This document shows positions 1 through 7,074 of a stretch of 38,573 nt of DNA, piece after piece. The notes below the pieces were generated by a model. It did not search any database. It was not told the origin of the DNA and saw nothing but the letters and a program-made list of their open reading frames with translations. How positions within the stretch are numbered: position 1 is the stretch's first letter; the number at the start of each line of letters is the position of its first letter. Both the position numbers and the translations under genes were made by a program. Source of the stretch: Chloroflexota bacterium (GTDB lineage Bacteria > Chloroflexota > Dehalococcoidia > DSTF01 > JACRBR01); contig JAGWOC010000002.1 of NCBI GenBank assembly GCA_028872875.1, forward strand, positions 1 through 38,573, given 5' to 3'.

Positions 1-1
1 C

Positions 2-958
2 GCGAGCATGCCCTCCGTCCACCACCTGAACTTCGTCCTCATCGACAAGGCGATCGAGCCGCCGGACATGGCGATGAACGACTACGACATCGGCATCGGC
101 CTCGTGCGCAAGATCGAGGAGCGCGCGGCGGAGCGCGAGATGCCGGACTTCACCGACCGCAACGGCGTCGTCCACAGCCTGAAAGACATGGTCAACAAGC
201 TGACGCTGGACGGCGCGCTCCTCGACGAGGAGACGCGCATGGACGAGCAGATCCGCGACGACGCCGCCTACGGCATCCTGCCGCCCGGCAGCTCGCTCGA
301 TGTCGCCCGGCAGAAGGGCGCCATCCGCTGGACGGGCTGGGGGCTCGTCGGCCATGGGCTGGCGCAGGCGTCAACCATCAAGCCGGACGAGACGCACAAC
401 CCGTTCCGCTGGCACACCGAGGACAAGCTGCCGTACCCGACGCTGACGCGGCGGGCGCAGTTCTACATCGACCACGAGTGGTTCCTGGAGGCCGGCGAAG
501 AGCTGCCGGTGCACAAGGAGCCGCCGGGGCACGGCGGGCCGAAGCGCGCGTTCAAGATGACCAGCGGCCACAACCGCTGGAGCATCCACTCGATGAACAT
601 GACGAACAACATCATCATGAACACGCACCGCGGCGAGCCCTTCATGTTCATCAACGACAAGGACGCGAAGGCGAAGGGCATCGAGAACGGCGAGTGGGTG
701 CGGGTGGTGAGCGACGTCGGCTCGATGCTGATCACGGCGAAGCTCTCGCCGGCCGTGCGGCCGGGACAGATCATCGTCTACAACGGCTTCGAGCCGTACA
801 TGCACAAGGAGTGGTACAGCCAGGCCGACGTCGAACCGGGCCACGTCAAGTGGCTGGGGCTCGCCGGCGGCTACGGCCACCTGCAGTACCGGCCGCTGCA
901 GTGGCAGCCGATCCCGGCCGACCGCGCCGTCCACGTCGACGTGGAGAAGGTGTCATGA
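2..958 (+). CDS. Molybdopterin oxidoreductase catalytic (alpha) subunit, C-terminal part
   Basis: This is the C-terminal part (about 318 residues) of a large molybdenum enzyme of the DMSO reductase family; the reading frame is open to the left edge, so the start lies outside the window. The visible part covers the end of the catalytic core and the molybdopterin-dinucleotide binding domain. Landmarks are YPTLTRRAQFYIDH, the SGHNRWSIHS stretch, NTHRGEPF and a closing GGYGHLQYRP. All of these recur in the two full-length paralogues at 30448-33282 and 35415-38183, and it looks closer to the former. A class II beta subunit starts 43 bases downstream, so this copy is the catalytic partner of that protein. 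Class II enzymes include ethylbenzene dehydrogenase, DMS dehydrogenase and selenate/chlorate reductases. The substrate cannot be deduced, and the N-terminal cluster and any Tat signal are not visible. Confidence 0.9.
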   Translation, partial: ASMPSVHHLNFVLIDKAIEPPDMAMNDYDIGIGLVRKIEERAAEREMPDFTDRNGVVHSLKDMVNKLTLDGALLDEETRMDEQIRDDAAYGILPPGSSLDVARQKGAIRWTGWGLVGHGLAQASTIKPDETHNPFRWHTEDKLPYPTLTRRAQFYIDHEWFLEAGEELPVHKEPPGHGGPKRAFKMTSGHNRWSIHSMNMTNNIIMNTHRGEPFMFINDKDAKAKGIENGEWVRVVSDVGSMLITAKLSPAVRPGQIIVYNGFEPYMHKEWYSQADVEPGHVKWLGLAGGYGHLQYRPLQWQPIPADRAVHVDVEKVS

Positions 959-1001
959 CCGCGGGCGCCGTGCGTCCCGGGATCGCCAGGGAGAGAGACT
1001 G

Positions 1002-2036
1002 ATGGGCACGATCACCGCTTCGAAGCGACAGCTCGCGTGGGTCTTCGACCTGAACAAGTGCATCGGCTGCCAGACCTGCTCGGTCGCCTGCAAGATGCTC
1101 TGGACGCAGGATGAGGGCACCGAGCACCAGTGGTGGATGACGGTCAACACCCAGCCCGGGCAGGGCACACCGAAGGGCTGGGAGACGATGGGCGGCGGCT
1201 ACAAGGACGGCAAGGCGACGCCCGGCAAGCTGCCGACGCCCGAGGAGTTCGGCGGTGGCTGGGACTACAACTACCAGGAGGTGCTACGCGGCGGCAAAGG
1301 CCGCAACGTCCACCTCGAGAAGACGGCGGGCAGCAAGACGTGGGGCATGAACTGGGACGAAGACGAAGGTGCGGGCGAGTTCCCCAACGCCTACTTCTTC
1401 TACCTGCCGCGGCTCTGCAACCACTGCACCCAGCCCGGCTGCGTCGAGGCCTGCCCCAACGACGCGCTGTACAAGGACCCGGAGAACGGGCTGGTGCTGC
1501 GGAACGAGGACCTCTGCAAGGGCGCGCAGATGTGTGCGCGCGCCTGCCCGTACAAGAAGATCTACTTCAACCCGGCGCGCAGGGTGAGCCAGCAGTGCAT
1601 CGGCTGCTTCCCGCGCATCGAGCAGGGCGTCGCGCCGGCGTGCGTGCGGCAGTGCCCGGGCCGCGCGGCCTGGATCGGCTTCCTCGACGACGCGCACGGC
1701 TCGGTGGCCAAGCTCGTCAACCAGTGGAAAGTCGCGCTGCCGCTGCACCCGGAGTTCGAGACGAAGCCGAACGTGTACTACGTCCCGCCGCTCAGCCCGG
1801 CACCGCTGAACGCGGACGGAAGCTGGAACGAGCACGCCAACCGCATCCCTGACTCCTACCTCGAGTCGCTGTTTGGCCCCGCCGTGCACGGCGCCGTCGA
1901 CACGCTCAAGGCGGAGATGGCGAAGCGCCGCCGGGGCGAGCCGTCGGAGCTGATGGACGTGCTCGTCATGTACAAGTGGGAGGAAGCGCTCGGGCACCTG
2001 CGGCGCGACCCGGCGGAGATCGTCTGGGCCGACTGA
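1002..2036 (+). CDS. Class II molybdoenzyme iron-sulfur (beta) subunit
   Basis: The 344-residue electron-transfer subunit of the molybdoenzyme just upstream carries electrons between the molybdenum subunit and an outside partner. Four cysteine groups are visible: C20/C23/C26/C30, C139/C142/C147/C151, C172/C178/C182 and C199/C202/C214/C218. The last has the C-x2-C-x11-C-x3-C spacing typical of NarH/EbdB-type beta subunits. In the third group the position that holds Trp in NarH (C-x2-W-x2-C) is Ala175, so this cluster is expected to be [3Fe-4S] but with an unusual residue beside it. The start ATG follows a purine-rich AGGGAGAGAG. No signal peptide is seen, so it would need to be exported together with its alpha subunit, or the complex is cytoplasmic. 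No NarJ/TorD-like chaperone or heme b gamma subunit gene follows. Confidence 0.92.
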   Translation: MGTITASKRQLAWVFDLNKCIGCQTCSVACKMLWTQDEGTEHQWWMTVNTQPGQGTPKGWETMGGGYKDGKATPGKLPTPEEFGGGWDYNYQEVLRGGKGRNVHLEKTAGSKTWGMNWDEDEGAGEFPNAYFFYLPRLCNHCTQPGCVEACPNDALYKDPENGLVLRNEDLCKGAQMCARACPYKKIYFNPARRVSQQCIGCFPRIEQGVAPACVRQCPGRAAWIGFLDDAHGSVAKLVNQWKVALPLHPEFETKPNVYYVPPLSPAPLNADGSWNEHANRIPDSYLESLFGPAVHGAVDTLKAEMAKRRRGEPSELMDVLVMYKWEEALGHLRRDPAEIVWAD

Positions 2037-2142
2037 CGGTCTCGGCGGCCGCGCCCTGAGCCGCTGCGCCCGTTGGACCTTGCCGACGCGGGTCCCGGCG
2101 GCCGGGATCCGTGGGGACGCGCGCATATCCGCTGATCGGCCC

Positions 2143-2171
2143 TTGACTGCGCCGCATCCCGGCCGGACGAT
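2143..2171 (+). promoter_or_regulatory. Possible promoter of the His-rich protein gene
   Basis: TTGACT (2143-2148, five of six to the sigma-70 -35 consensus) is followed after 17 bases by GACGAT (2166-2171), a weak -10 match. The position, about 55 bases before the ATG at 2226, is sensible. The -10 is poor, so this is tentative. Confidence 0.25.
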
Positions 2172-2225
2172 CGCATCGCGCCTGACGCACGGCCCCCGCC
2201 GTGCGGCGCCGAACAGGAGGCCAGC

Positions 2226-2459
2226 ATGGCAGCCGCGTCGTCCCACGGCCATGAAGCCGTCGTCCACAGTCACGCGCACCTGCACGTCACGCACTATGCG
2301 CACGCGTCCGCGCGCGCCGGCGTCGAGCACCTGACATCGACGCACGCCCACCGCCACAACCATGCGCCCGTCCAGCACGCCCACGCCGCGCACGAGGACG
2401 CCGCGCGGGAGCATCGCCGGGAGGCGCACATACACGACCACGGGCACCCGGCCGGCTAG
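2226..2459 (+). CDS. Small histidine-rich protein
   Basis: A 77-residue protein with 21 histidines (27%) spread along its whole length, mostly as HxH pairs, ending in an acidic/His tail (EAHIHDHGHP). There is no cysteine, no signal peptide and no membrane segment. It is very likely translated: AGGAGG at 2215-2220 sits 5 bases before the ATG, one of the best ribosome sites in the window, and the composition is not explained by GC bias. Such proteins usually bind Ni, Zn, Cu or Co for storage or delivery; that is an inference from composition. I recall similar short His-rich hypothetical proteins in Actinobacteria and Chloroflexota but know no gene name or function. It lies 190 bases after the molybdoenzyme beta subunit and upstream of a copper/heme electron-transfer operon, so a metal-handling role for one of these is possible. 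Confidence 0.75.
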   Translation: MAAASSHGHEAVVHSHAHLHVTHYAHASARAGVEHLTSTHAHRHNHAPVQHAHAAHEDAAREHRREAHIHDHGHPAG

Positions 2460-2609
2460 CGGGAGCGGCGGATGCGTCGCTGCGGAGCTTCAGTCCCGCT
2501 CTGGCAGGGGCTCAACGGGGACGCGGACTGCCGCGCGGCGACCGGCTGCCCTTCGGCGCGCGGCGAGCGCTTGCGTGCGGGACTGGTCGGGCGTGACGCC
2601 GGCGAAGCG

Positions 2610-3314
2610 TCATTCTTCGCCCAGGTCGTCCAGCGAAATGAATCCCTTCCGCAGCCCCGCGACGACGGCCTCCGTGCGCGAGCCGACGCCCAGCTTGCCG
2701 AAGACGTGCGTCATGTGGACCTGCACGGTGCGGATGCTGAAGTCGAGCAGCTCGGCGATCTGGCCGTTGGTCTTGCCGCTCGCGGCCAGCCGCAGCACCT
2801 CCATCTCGCGCGCCGTCAGGAGCGCCTGGTCGCGCCCGCCTGGCGCGCCGCGCGCCTGTGACCCCTCGCCTTCCGCGAGCCTCGCCAGCACCCGCCTGAC
2901 GATGGCCGGGTGCAACACCGCCTCGCCGGCGTAGACCGCCCGGATGGCGTGGACAAGCTCGGCGGCGGGCACGTCCTTCAGGAGGTAGCCCGCGGCGCCC
3001 GCCCCCAGCAGCGCGGTCACGTAGTGGTCGTCGTCGTAGGCCGTCAGGACGAGCACCGCCGTCGGGGGACGCGCGGCCTTGATCTGGCGCGTAGCTTCGA
3101 TGCCGTTCATCACCGGCATCGCGATGTCCATGAGCACGAGGTCGGGTGCGAGCGCCGTCACGAGTGACACCGCCTCCGCGCCCGTCGCCGCTTCGCCCAC
3201 AACCTCGATGTCGTCCTCGCGCTCCAGCAACTGTCGCGTGCCCTCGCGGACGACGGCATGATCCTCGGCGATGATCAAGCGAATCGCGCGCGCCGGGTCG
3301 TCGGGGGTGGTCAC
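2610..3314 (-). CDS. NarL/LuxR-family response regulator
   Basis: A 234-residue two-component response regulator. The receiver domain (about residues 10-130) has the acidic pair E17/D18, the phospho-acceptor Asp63 in LVLMDIAMP, Thr91 and Lys113 (GYLLKD). A C-terminal LuxR-type helix-turn-helix (about 165-225) begins LTAREMEVLRLAASG and has the usual TNGQIAELL...RTVQVHM pattern. Phosphorylation by a histidine kinase should switch on DNA binding. The most likely partner is the HisKA_3-type kinase at 8880-10508, the only one in the window, which sits on the other side of the electron-transfer operon. The start is GTG at 3314; a TAGAAT box ends 6 bases upstream, so the mRNA may be leaderless. The gene converges on the His-rich gene with about 150 bases between them and no clear terminator. 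Confidence 0.95.
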   Translation of the reverse strand: MTTPDDPARAIRLIIAEDHAVVREGTRQLLEREDDIEVVGEAATGAEAVSLVTALAPDLVLMDIAMPVMNGIEATRQIKAARPPTAVLVLTAYDDDHYVTALLGAGAAGYLLKDVPAAELVHAIRAVYAGEAVLHPAIVRRVLARLAEGEGSQARGAPGGRDQALLTAREMEVLRLAASGKTNGQIAELLDFSIRTVQVHMTHVFGKLGVGSRTEAVVAGLRKGFISLDDLGEE

Positions 3315-3320
3315 ATGCGC

Positions 3321-3326
3321 ATTCTA
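3321..3326 (-). promoter_or_regulatory. Putative -10 box for the response regulator (leaderless start)
   Basis: Read on the minus strand this is TAGAAT, five of six to TATAAT, followed by GCGCAT and then the GTG start codon. Transcription would begin at or next to the start codon. No convincing -35 is seen 17 bases upstream. Confidence 0.4.
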
Positions 3327-3478
3327 TCCCGCCTGAGACCGCTGCGCGATGCGCGTAGCGCCTGCCCGAAACGCGTACGGCGCGCGCCCCCAACGGCCCG
3401 ACGAAAGACGTGCGCATCGGCCGATGCCCCTGACCGCGCGCTCGACGAAGCTGTAGGCGCCGGCCCGACGGGGGCGGT

Positions 3479-3597
3479 GCGGACGGGACGGAGCTACTGG
3501 GAGTTGGACCGCATTGAGCGCGGAGGGGCCGGAACGCGAACCACAAGATCGGGAGGGCGGCGCGGCGACCTCGCCAGCAGCGAGTGACCCGCCGGGG
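3479..3597 (+). repeat. Direct repeat, copy A (about 120 bases)
   Basis: An imperfect direct repeat of 4037-4157. The core at 3556-3587 is identical over 32 bases to 4116-4147, and similarity continues to the left with a few small indels. Read from TTG 3514 the copy encodes SAEGPE...EGGAATSPAASDPPGR, the same peptide that forms the leader of the Fe-S protein encoded by copy B. Most substitutions between the copies fall in third codon positions. It contains the short inverted repeat CTCGC/GCGAG. It could be a remnant of a duplicated gene start or a member of a dispersed intergenic family. Confidence 0.8.
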
Positions 3598-3685
3598 CGC
3601 CGCCGCGGCGGCCCATGTGGCTGCGCGGTCCGTGGCCGGAGGTGGGAGTACGTCACTATCAGGCCGATTCGCGGACACACAGGCG

Positions 3686-4024
3686 GTGGTCACCATCCGC
3701 GGCGCGCAACCGGAGCCGTACTGCCCGTACTTCCGGCACGCCGTGGAGCTCATCGGCCGGCGCTGGACGGGGGCGATCCTGCGTGCGCTGCAGGCGGACG
3801 TCTGTCACTTCAGCGCGCTCGTCGGCGTCATCCCCGGCCTGAGCGACCGCATGCTCTCGGAGCGCCTGCGGGAGCTGGAAGCAGAAGGGCTCGTCGAGCG
3901 GCACGTCATCCCGGAGATGCCCGTGCGTGTCGAGTACGGCCTGACGGCAAAGGGGCGCGCGCTGGGCGAGGTGTTCGCGGCGATCAGCGCGTGGGCCGCC
4001 GCATGGCATGACGATGCGCCATGA
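3686..4024 (+). CDS. HxlR-family winged-helix transcriptional regulator
   Basis: A 112-residue DNA-binding protein of the HxlR/HTH_31 family. Recognisable are the N-terminal PYCPYFRHAVELIGRRW segment with Cys13, the winged helix around GLSDRMLSERLRELEAEGLV, and the wing ending EYGLTAKG. Length is normal for the family (about 110-130). I chose GTG 3686 because homologues begin just before this block and the frame upstream is repeat-derived and low complexity; a longer form from 3584 is possible but unlikely. Some HxlR members sense electrophiles or redox state through an N-terminal cysteine, and Cys13 sits where such a residue would. It is encoded just before the electron-transfer operon, in the same direction and ending where that operon's possible upstream starts lie, so it may control it. 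The gene is bracketed by the 120-base direct repeats. Confidence 0.88.
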   Translation: MVTIRGAQPEPYCPYFRHAVELIGRRWTGAILRALQADVCHFSALVGVIPGLSDRMLSERLRELEAEGLVERHVIPEMPVRVEYGLTAKGRALGEVFAAISAWAAAWHDDAP

Positions 4025-4036
4025 GCGGGTGGACGC

Positions 4037-4157
4037 GCGGACAGACGGAGACACAGGGAGTCGGATCACGTTGAGCGCAGAGGGACCGGAACAGGGCGAA
4101 CCACTGGACCAAGAAGGCGGCGCGGCGACCTCGCCAGCAGCGAGTGATCCGCCGGGC
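4037..4157 (+). repeat. Direct repeat, copy B (about 120 bases)
   Basis: The second copy of the repeat at 3479-3597, about 560 bases downstream. It overlaps the beginning of the Fe-S protein gene and supplies the first 30 or so codons of its leader. No ATG, GTG or TTG occurs in that frame between TTG 4071 and the Tat motif, so the Fe-S protein has to be translated through the repeat. Confidence 0.8.
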
Positions 4158-5042
4158 CGCAGGAGCGTCGGCCGCCGGCGGTTCCTCGGCGTTCTCGCGG
4201 GCGCGGGCCTCGCGACGCTGCCCATCGCGTGGGTGTTCGGGAGGGGCGGTGCCCGCTCTCCGCGGGCGGCGGCTGCCGGCGCTTCGCCGAGCGCCGCGCC
4301 GCGCCTCCGCCGCTGGTCGATGATCATCGACCTGCGGCGCTGCGATGGCTGCCAGTCCCAGAACAAGCCCCCGCTGTGCACCGCCGCGTGCATCGAAGGG
4401 CACTTCGTGCCCGACCCGATGCAATGGATCGAGGTGTACGAGCCCGACCTGCACGGCGGTGGCAGCCAGTTCGTGCCCACACCGTGCCAGCAATGCCAGA
4501 ACGCCCCGTGCACGAACGTCTGTCCCGTCGGCGCGACGTTCGCCACGCCGGAAGGCGTCGTGCTGATCGACCAGGAGCGCTGCATCGGCTGCCGGATCTG
4601 CATGGCCGCCTGCCCGTACGACCGGCGCTTCTTCAACTGGGGCGACCCGCCCGTCCCGCCCGAGGCGATGGCGATGAAGTACATGCCGGAGCACCAGACG
4701 CCCGCGATCAAGGGCACCGTCATGAAGTGCGACTTCTGCCCGGACATGGCGGGTGCCGGGCGCCTTCCCTACTGCGCGCAGGCGTGCCCCAACCACGCGA
4801 TCTACTACGGCGACCTCGAGGAAGGCATCGCGACCAACGGCGACCAGGTCGTCGACGTCAACCACTTCCTCGCCGCGAACGCCGCCTATCGTCTGAAGGA
4901 AGAGCTGGGGACGGAGCCGCGCGTCTTCTACATCCCGGGGTATGGGCAGAAGGTCGGGAGGAGTCCGTTCAAGCGGGGCCGCCTGGCAACGATCTGGCCG
5001 TGGAAGAAGGTTGCGAAGGGGAGTGAAACGTGGACGCGGTGA
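4071..5042 (+). CDS. Tat-exported four-cluster ferredoxin-like subunit (PsrB/NrfC/DmsB type)
   Basis: An electron-transfer protein of about 323 residues with four cysteine groups: C91/C94/C103/C107, C139/C142/C147/C151, C171/C174/C177/C181 and C220/C223/C235/C239, as expected for four [4Fe-4S] clusters of the DmsB/PsrB/NrfC type. Before them is a Tat signal, RRRFLG at residues 35-40 followed by a hydrophobic stretch, so it is exported folded. The start is uncertain. TTG 4071 is the last usual start before the Tat motif; GTG 4029 and ATG 4008/4014 would lengthen the leader, and all forms include repeat B. It overlaps the NrfD gene by 13 bases, the classic pairing of an Fe-S subunit with its membrane quinone-site partner. 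No catalytic molybdoenzyme subunit is adjacent, so the pair may act as a stand-alone quinone-linked module or serve one of the molybdoenzymes. Confidence 0.9.
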   Translation: MSAEGPEQGEPLDQEGGAATSPAASDPPGRRSVGRRRFLGVLAGAGLATLPIAWVFGRGGARSPRAAAAGASPSAAPRLRRWSMIIDLRRCDGCQSQNKPPLCTAACIEGHFVPDPMQWIEVYEPDLHGGGSQFVPTPCQQCQNAPCTNVCPVGATFATPEGVVLIDQERCIGCRICMAACPYDRRFFNWGDPPVPPEAMAMKYMPEHQTPAIKGTVMKCDFCPDMAGAGRLPYCAQACPNHAIYYGDLEEGIATNGDQVVDVNHFLAANAAYRLKEELGTEPRVFYIPGYGQKVGRSPFKRGRLATIWPWKKVAKGSETWTR

Positions 5043-6427
5043 CTGATCGGGCATGGGGCGTGCGTCTCGAGGACCGGGCGTTAGCCCCGTTGTCGAAGAC
5101 GAGCTGGCGGTACTGGGTGTGGATCGCGTCGCTGCTCGTCGTCATCGGCTGGGCGCTGTTCGCCTACAGCTATCAGCTCCGTCACGGTCTCATCGTCACC
5201 GGCATGCGGGACCGCATCTCCTGGGGGATGTACATCCTGACCTTCGTCTTCTTCATCGGCATCAGCCACGCCGGGACGCTGCTCTCCGCGATCCTCCGCG
5301 TCTTCAAGGCGCGCTGGCAGCTCTCCGTCACGCGCATGGCGGAGTTCATCACCGTGGTGGCGCTGATGGTGGGCGGGCTGTTCCCGCTGATCGATATGGG
5401 CCGTCCGGACCGCATCCTCAACCTCGTCTGGTACGGCCGCTGGCAGTCGCCCCTGATGTGGGACGTCTTCGCCGTGCTCACCTACCTCTGCGGCAGCACG
5501 ATCTACCTGTACTTGCCGCTCATCCCTGACTTCGCGCTTTGCCGCGACCGCCTGGGCCCGTGGGCGCCGGCGTGGAAGCGCTGGTTCTTCACCGCTGCCG
5601 CCGCGGGATGGACGGGGACGCCCCGGCAGCGCAAGGCGCTGGACCGCGCGATGACGGTGATGATGATCGTGATCATCCCGGTCGCGGTGTCCGTCCACAC
5701 GGTCATCTCGTGGATTTTCGCGATGACGCTGCGCGTGCCGTTCAACAGCACGGTCTTCGGCGCCTACTTCGTGGCCGGTGCCATCTTCTCGGGCGTCGCC
5801 GCGATCATCCTGCTGATGGCGGTGCTGCGGAAGCTCATGCACCTCGAGGAGTTCATCACGATCACCCAGTTCCGCGCCCTCGGCTTCGTGCTCGGCGGGA
5901 TGGCGCTCGTGATGGTCTACTTCAACCTCTCCGAGTACGTCACGTCCGGCTACAAGATGGAGGCCGGCGTCGCCTTCCACTTCCACGACATCATGACCGG
6001 CTACCTGGCGCCGCTCTTCTGGTTCTACATCGTCGGCGGGCTCTTCGTCCCCGTGCTGATCATGGCGCTGCCCTGGACGCGCAATATCCGGGGCATCGTC
6101 GTCGCGGCAGGGCTCGTGCTGGCCGCGATGTGGATCGAGCGCTACCTGATCGTGGTCAGCGGCTTCCGCGTGCCGCTGATGGCGTACTCCGCCCGGCCGT
6201 ACGCGCCCTCCTGGGTCGAGTGGTCGATCTTCGGCGGCGCTGCCGCACTCTTCCTGCTCATCATCTCCGTCTTCGCCAAGGTCTTCCCCATGATCTCGGT
6301 GTGGGAAGTGATGGAGCACCGCGGTCCCGAAGAAGTGGAGGTGCCGGCTCCGGCCACGGTGACCGCGCCGCCAAGGCGCGTGCCGGTGCCTGTCGCACGG
6401 TCGGTGGAGACAGGGAGCCCGCAATGA
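5030..6427 (+). CDS. nrfD: NrfD/PsrC-family polytopic membrane subunit
   Basis: A 465-residue integral membrane protein with roughly nine or ten hydrophobic helices, the first near residues 25-46 after a short cytoplasmic N-terminus. NrfD/PsrC proteins lack heme and bind quinone/quinol, exchanging electrons with the Fe-S subunit at the membrane surface. Family-like features include DRISWGMYI, ISHAGTLLSAILR and LFPLIDMGRPDR. The size matches long NrfD members found with DMSO-reductase-like or alternative-complex-III-like systems. The C-terminus is a soluble Pro/Val-rich tail. GTG at 5030 is preceded by AAGGGGAGTG, a good ribosome site. The stop overlaps the next gene's ATG (ATGA). Direction of electron flow, quinol oxidation versus quinone reduction, cannot be read here; the downstream cytochrome and cupredoxins suggest quinol oxidation toward the periplasm. 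Confidence 0.93.
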   Translation: MDAVTDRAWGVRLEDRALAPLSKTSWRYWVWIASLLVVIGWALFAYSYQLRHGLIVTGMRDRISWGMYILTFVFFIGISHAGTLLSAILRVFKARWQLSVTRMAEFITVVALMVGGLFPLIDMGRPDRILNLVWYGRWQSPLMWDVFAVLTYLCGSTIYLYLPLIPDFALCRDRLGPWAPAWKRWFFTAAAAGWTGTPRQRKALDRAMTVMMIVIIPVAVSVHTVISWIFAMTLRVPFNSTVFGAYFVAGAIFSGVAAIILLMAVLRKLMHLEEFITITQFRALGFVLGGMALVMVYFNLSEYVTSGYKMEAGVAFHFHDIMTGYLAPLFWFYIVGGLFVPVLIMALPWTRNIRGIVVAAGLVLAAMWIERYLIVVSGFRVPLMAYSARPYAPSWVEWSIFGGAAALFLLIISVFAKVFPMISVWEVMEHRGPEEVEVPAPATVTAPPRRVPVPVARSVETGSPQ

Positions 6428-7074
6428 AGACGGCCGCCATGACCTCCGTGTACCGCTCTCGCACCGTCATCGGGCTGCTCGCGCTCGTCGCGCTCGCCGC
6501 CGGCGTGGTGGCGATGGCGCCGCGGTCCGTCGCGGCGCAAACCGCGGCGAAGGCGCCGACGGCGATCGGCATCTCCGTCCCGGCGGACGCGCAGCTCGGC
6601 CAGAGCATCCTGCTGCAGGCGCGCCTCGTCGATGCGCGCGGCACGGGCATCCCCGGCGTGGACGTGCAGTTCACGAGCCCGGCGACGTTCTTGAACACGA
6701 GCGGCGACATGGTCATCGCCGACGCCATGACCGATAGCCACGGCCTGGCGGCGGCCCAGTACGAAGTGCGCCGCACGGGCAAGCTGACCGTCAAGGCCGT
6801 GTTTGCCGGCAGCGACCGGTATGCGCCGGCCAAGATCAGCGCGCCGCTGGCGGTCAGCGGCGACCGGCAGCTCTACGTGCAGGACGCGGGCGTCAAGATC
6901 CCGGGGCTCAACGCCACATCGACGCAACAGACGAGCGGCTGGCCGCACTGGGTGCTGAGCGGCTGGCCGATCGCCGCGGTGCTGCTCATCGTCTGGTCGC
7001 TCTACGGCGTTGCCGTCTTCTTCATGTCGCAGATCGTCGGCGCGGGCGAGCAGCCCGGGGAGGGAGCGCCATGA
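6424..7074 (+). CDS. Membrane-anchored periplasmic protein with an Ig-like domain
   Basis: A 216-residue protein with an N-terminal signal sequence (hydrophobic about residues 14-31, then AAQTAAKA). The middle domain (about 45-150) resembles bacterial Ig-like repeats: alternating strands, DARGTGIPGVDVQFTSP and DSHGLAAAQY. A C-terminal transmembrane helix lies around 183-205 in WPIAAVLLIVWSLYGVAVFF. It has no cysteine or heme motif, so it is probably structural, holding the cytochrome or cupredoxin near the NrfD complex. That role is inferred only from its position: it overlaps both nrfD (ATGA at 6424-6427) and the cytochrome gene (ATGA at 7071-7074), so the three are translationally coupled. 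I do not recognise a named family member. Confidence 0.85.
   Translation: MKTAAMTSVYRSRTVIGLLALVALAAGVVAMAPRSVAAQTAAKAPTAIGISVPADAQLGQSILLQARLVDARGTGIPGVDVQFTSPATFLNTSGDMVIADAMTDSHGLAAAQYEVRRTGKLTVKAVFAGSDRYAPAKISAPLAVSGDRQLYVQDAGVKIPGLNATSTQQTSGWPHWVLSGWPIAAVLLIVWSLYGVAVFFMSQIVGAGEQPGEGAP

Larger units (their letters stand above)
3315..3685. other. Gene-free stretch between response regulator and HxlR gene
   Basis: About 370 bases separate the divergent starts of the response regulator (minus) and the HxlR regulator (plus). It holds the -10 box at 3321-3326 and repeat copy A at 3479-3597. A frame opening with TTG at 3514 runs through the repeat, but after the repeat it has no recognisable protein content. 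I see no RNA gene in it. Confidence 0.5.

Noticed and set aside
1-2036. Respiratory nitrate reductase (narGH)
   Set aside because: The beta subunit resembles NarH in cluster spacing, but no narJ or narI follows, the NarH Trp is replaced by Ala, and the alpha fragment matches the two paralogues rather than NarG.
2091-2110. Palindrome-like GGTCCCGGC/GGCCGGGATCC upstream of the His-rich gene
   Set aside because: The near-perfect symmetry has almost no loop and such GC strings arise easily in this composition; no regulator is linked to it.
2458-2500. Possible terminator AGCGGGA...TCCCGCT after the His-rich gene
   Set aside because: 7-bp stem with a 29-base loop and no inner stem or T-run; not convincing.
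3514-4011. Open frame beginning in repeat copy A and running through the HxlR gene
   Set aside because: Only the repeat-derived peptide at its start resembles anything; after that it reads the HxlR gene in the wrong frame.
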